Shown here: in pieces, positions 6,253-6,295 of the stretch
Layout: every line of letters starts with the position of its first letter
How positions within the stretch are numbered: the stretch's first letter is position 1
NCBI GenBank assembly: GCA_011048855.1
Contig: DSCZ01000563.1
Location: 1 to 6,295, forward strand
DNA length: 6,295 nt
DNA from: Desulfobacteraceae bacterium
Lineage (GTDB): Bacteria; Desulfobacterota; DSM-4660; Desulfatiglandales; Desulfatiglandaceae
Reading direction: 5' to 3'
Translations under genes and position numbers: made by a program
Notes under the pieces: generated by a model
Told to the model about the DNA's origin: nothing
What the model saw: only the letters and a program-made list of their open reading frames with translations
Databases searched by the model: none

Positions 6253-6295
6253 TATTGAGATTGGAAAAAAATGGATCACCCAGTCACTGTAACAA

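Noticed and set aside
6238..6279. Longer small-protein start at the GTG (6279)
   Set aside because: The extension would consist of the ribosome binding site itself read as RRRGR and would spoil the signal-peptide N-terminus.
6253..6295. Possible promoter upstream of the first gene (TTGTTA, 17-base spacing, ATTTTT on the minus strand)
   Set aside because: The -10 match is poor and the -35 sits at the window edge. The true promoter, or another upstream gene, may lie outside the window.

Overview
The window holds six genes, all on the minus strand. Read in the direction of transcription (from high to low coordinate) they are: a small secreted protein of unknown family (6237-5824), a periplasmic TAXI-type TRAP solute-binding protein (5784-4789), a fused TRAP membrane permease (4591-2687), a creatininase-family metal hydrolase (2668-1877), an MmgE/PrpD-family enzyme (1854-487), and a class I SAM-dependent methyltransferase that runs off the left edge (449-1). 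Four of the five gaps are 18 to 39 bases. Only the gap between binding protein and permease is longer (197 bases), and it carries two strong inverted repeats. The layout looks like one operon, possibly with more genes beyond the left edge.

The organism is most likely a Gram-negative proteobacterium-like bacterium: two products have Sec signal peptides, the transporter is a periplasmic binding-protein system, and Shine-Dalgarno sites are strong. The mid-range base composition and the TAXI/fused-permease/MmgE-PrpD combination would suit a deltaproteobacterium (Desulfobacterota) or a relative, but the sequence does not prove this. There are no mobile elements, RNA genes, CRISPR arrays or phage genes.

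Functionally this reads as an uptake-and-convert cassette. The binding protein captures a small molecule, probably a carboxylate or amino-acid-like compound, and the sodium- or proton-driven TRAP permease imports it. The two cytoplasmic enzymes then act on it: a creatininase-type amidohydrolase or lactonase, and an MmgE/PrpD enzyme whose family does dehydration, epimerisation or decarboxylation of carboxylic acids. The methyltransferase may modify a product or be a passenger. The substrate cannot be read from sequence. Both enzymes depart from their families' usual active-site signatures (Glu for a metal-binding His in the creatininase homologue, Ile for a catalytic His in the MmgE/PrpD homologue), so a known substrate should not be transferred to them by homology.

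Long open frames on the plus strand lie opposite these genes and look like shadows of them.
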